Shown: positions 63,438-64,000 of the stretch, piece by piece
Layout of the letters: the number at the start of each line of letters is the position of its first letter
Position numbering within the stretch: position 1 is the stretch's first letter
Origin: Nocardia vermiculata NBRC 100427
GTDB lineage: Bacteria > Actinomycetota > Actinomycetes > Mycobacteriales > Mycobacteriaceae
DNA: 64,000 nucleotides
Reading direction: 5' to 3'
NCBI RefSeq assembly: GCF_001613265.1
Contig: NZ_BDCA01000002.1
Location: 310,001 to 374,000, forward strand
Position numbers and translations under genes: made by a program
Notes under the pieces: model-generated
Databases searched by the model: none
The model's input: only the letters and a program-made list of their open reading frames with translations
Told to the model about the DNA's origin: nothing

Positions 63438-64000
63438 TCACAATCTTCGAGCCCGCGGACGTTTGCGGGCGAAATACTGTCTGGTCGCATACAGCTCGAC
63501 CGCGACATCGGTGTCCGGCACAACCCGTTCCAGATAGGCCCGGTGGGCGTCGATGTCGGCCTGAGCGGCACCGGCATGTTCGAGATAGGCCGGCACGCAC
63601 TGCTCGAAACCCAAGGCGTGCAGCATCTTCGCTTCCGGCATCGCCGATACCGGCTGGAAGCTGTCGCTGCGGGCGACGATGAATCCGGCCTCGGCGATCA
63701 GGTCCGGCGTGCGGGCATAGATATCGTGCGCGGCGCCGCGTGCGCGCCCCAGAGCGAACCACCAGTCGCGCCACAGATTCGCGGCCGGATCATCCTCGGG
63801 GACGAAACGCAGCGCACCCACATCCGACATCTCCAACAGCAGCGCACCGTCCTCGGACAGCATGCGTTCCATCGCCGCGAGTGCCACCACCGCGTCCGCC
63901 ACGTGCATCAGCAGGAAGCGGCTGTACACCCAGTCCACCGTGCCGGCGGCCAGTGGAGCGTCTTCGATTGCGGCGTGCACGTAGCGCACCTGCGGCAGCT
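63438..64000 (-). CDS. Class I SAM-dependent methyltransferase (5' end beyond window)
   Basis: The C-terminal 187 residues of a Rossmann methyltransferase. LPQVRYVHAAIEDAPL, then VDWVYSRFLLMHVAD and MLSEDGALLLEMSD correspond to motifs II-IV of class I enzymes. The SAM-binding Gly-rich motif I must lie to the right of 64000. A terminal RKRPRARRL tail is basic. It is first among the visible cluster genes and probably tailors the product by O- or N-methylation. Confidence 0.82.
   Translation of the reverse strand, partial: LPQVRYVHAAIEDAPLAAGTVDWVYSRFLLMHVADAVVALAAMERMLSEDGALLLEMSDVGALRFVPEDDPAANLWRDWWFALGRARGAAHDIYARTPDLIAEAGFIVARSDSFQPVSAMPEAKMLHALGFEQCVPAYLEHAGAAQADIDAHRAYLERVVPDTDVAVELYATRQYFARKRPRARRL

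Larger units (their letters stand above)
42226..64000 (-). other. Hybrid NRPS-PKS biosynthetic gene cluster (continues past right edge)
   Basis: Seven leftward genes with overlaps or gaps of 1-10 bases form one transcription unit: methyltransferase, carbamoyltransferase, NRPS-PKS, PKS, PKS, KSIII-like protein, acyltransferase. No thioesterase, transporter or phosphopantetheinyl transferase is seen within the window; these may lie beyond 64000. The left boundary is sharp, with three TetR operators directly after the last gene. The product cannot be named. Confidence 0.9.

Noticed and set aside
42226..64000. Thioesterase or reductase release domain in the PKS proteins
   Set aside because: Each PKS ends shortly after its ACP; no GxSxG thioesterase or terminal reductase sequence follows.

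Overview
The window is GC-rich, densely coded actinobacterial DNA and most likely comes from a Nocardia or a close relative in the Mycobacteriales. This rests on protein-level resemblance. The NmtR/CtpJ nickel-cobalt pair is nearly mycobacterial in sequence. There is a mycolyltransferase-type esterase, a UdgB glycosylase, a GAF-GGDEF-EAL protein built like mycobacterial DcpA/Rv1354c, and an ATP-synthase c subunit with the mycobacterial C-terminal helix. No species can be named from sequence alone.

Layout. 1-4.7 kb: c-di-GMP enzyme, a coupled pair of GyrI-like ligand-binding proteins, udgB and a tRNA-Ala. 4.8-9 kb: an accessory stretch with a TetR/hydrolase divergon, a decayed short-chain dehydrogenase, a VapBC-type toxin-antitoxin pair and short unassigned ORFs. 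9-16 kb: regulators (XRE/MmyB, MarR), small secreted proteins, a 32-residue mini-gene with its own hairpin, and two coupled AhpD-like genes. 15.7-18.1 kb: nmtR and ctpJ around a long palindromic operator. 18.4-27 kb: a secreted esterase, a reductase, an enoyl-CoA hydratase, the methylcitrate-cycle operon prpDBC and an aldehyde dehydrogenase. 27-32 kb: small secreted or membrane proteins, an IclR regulator, a lipoprotein and a sirtuin. 32.1-34.7 kb: an F-type ATP synthase cluster that holds only Fo genes (atpI, B, E, F and a b-delta gene cut off before its delta domain) and ends at a terminator. 35.4-42.2 kb: a glycosyltransferase, a MarR-FUSC exporter operon, an AraC regulator, and a TetR/membrane-protein operon controlled by three operator copies.

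42.2-64 kb (running off the right edge): a leftward, tightly coupled NRPS-PKS biosynthetic operon. In transcription order it encodes a SAM methyltransferase (partial), an O-carbamoyltransferase, a 2504-aa hybrid (truncated C, serine-type A, PCP, KS, AT-like, DH, KR, ACP), a 1112-aa PKS (KS, AT-like, ACP), a 2102-aa fully reducing PKS with the domain order of mycobacterial Mas (KS-AT-DH-ER-KR-ACP), a ketosynthase-III-like protein and a free-standing acyltransferase. In the first two PKS proteins the in-cis AT domain has lost the catalytic serine (glycine instead), while the free-standing AT keeps it. The natural reading is that the discrete enzyme loads those modules in trans. With an altered KSIII catalytic triad and no visible thioesterase, this is the most likely undescribed system here. 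The second most unusual item is the Fo-only ATP synthase cluster.
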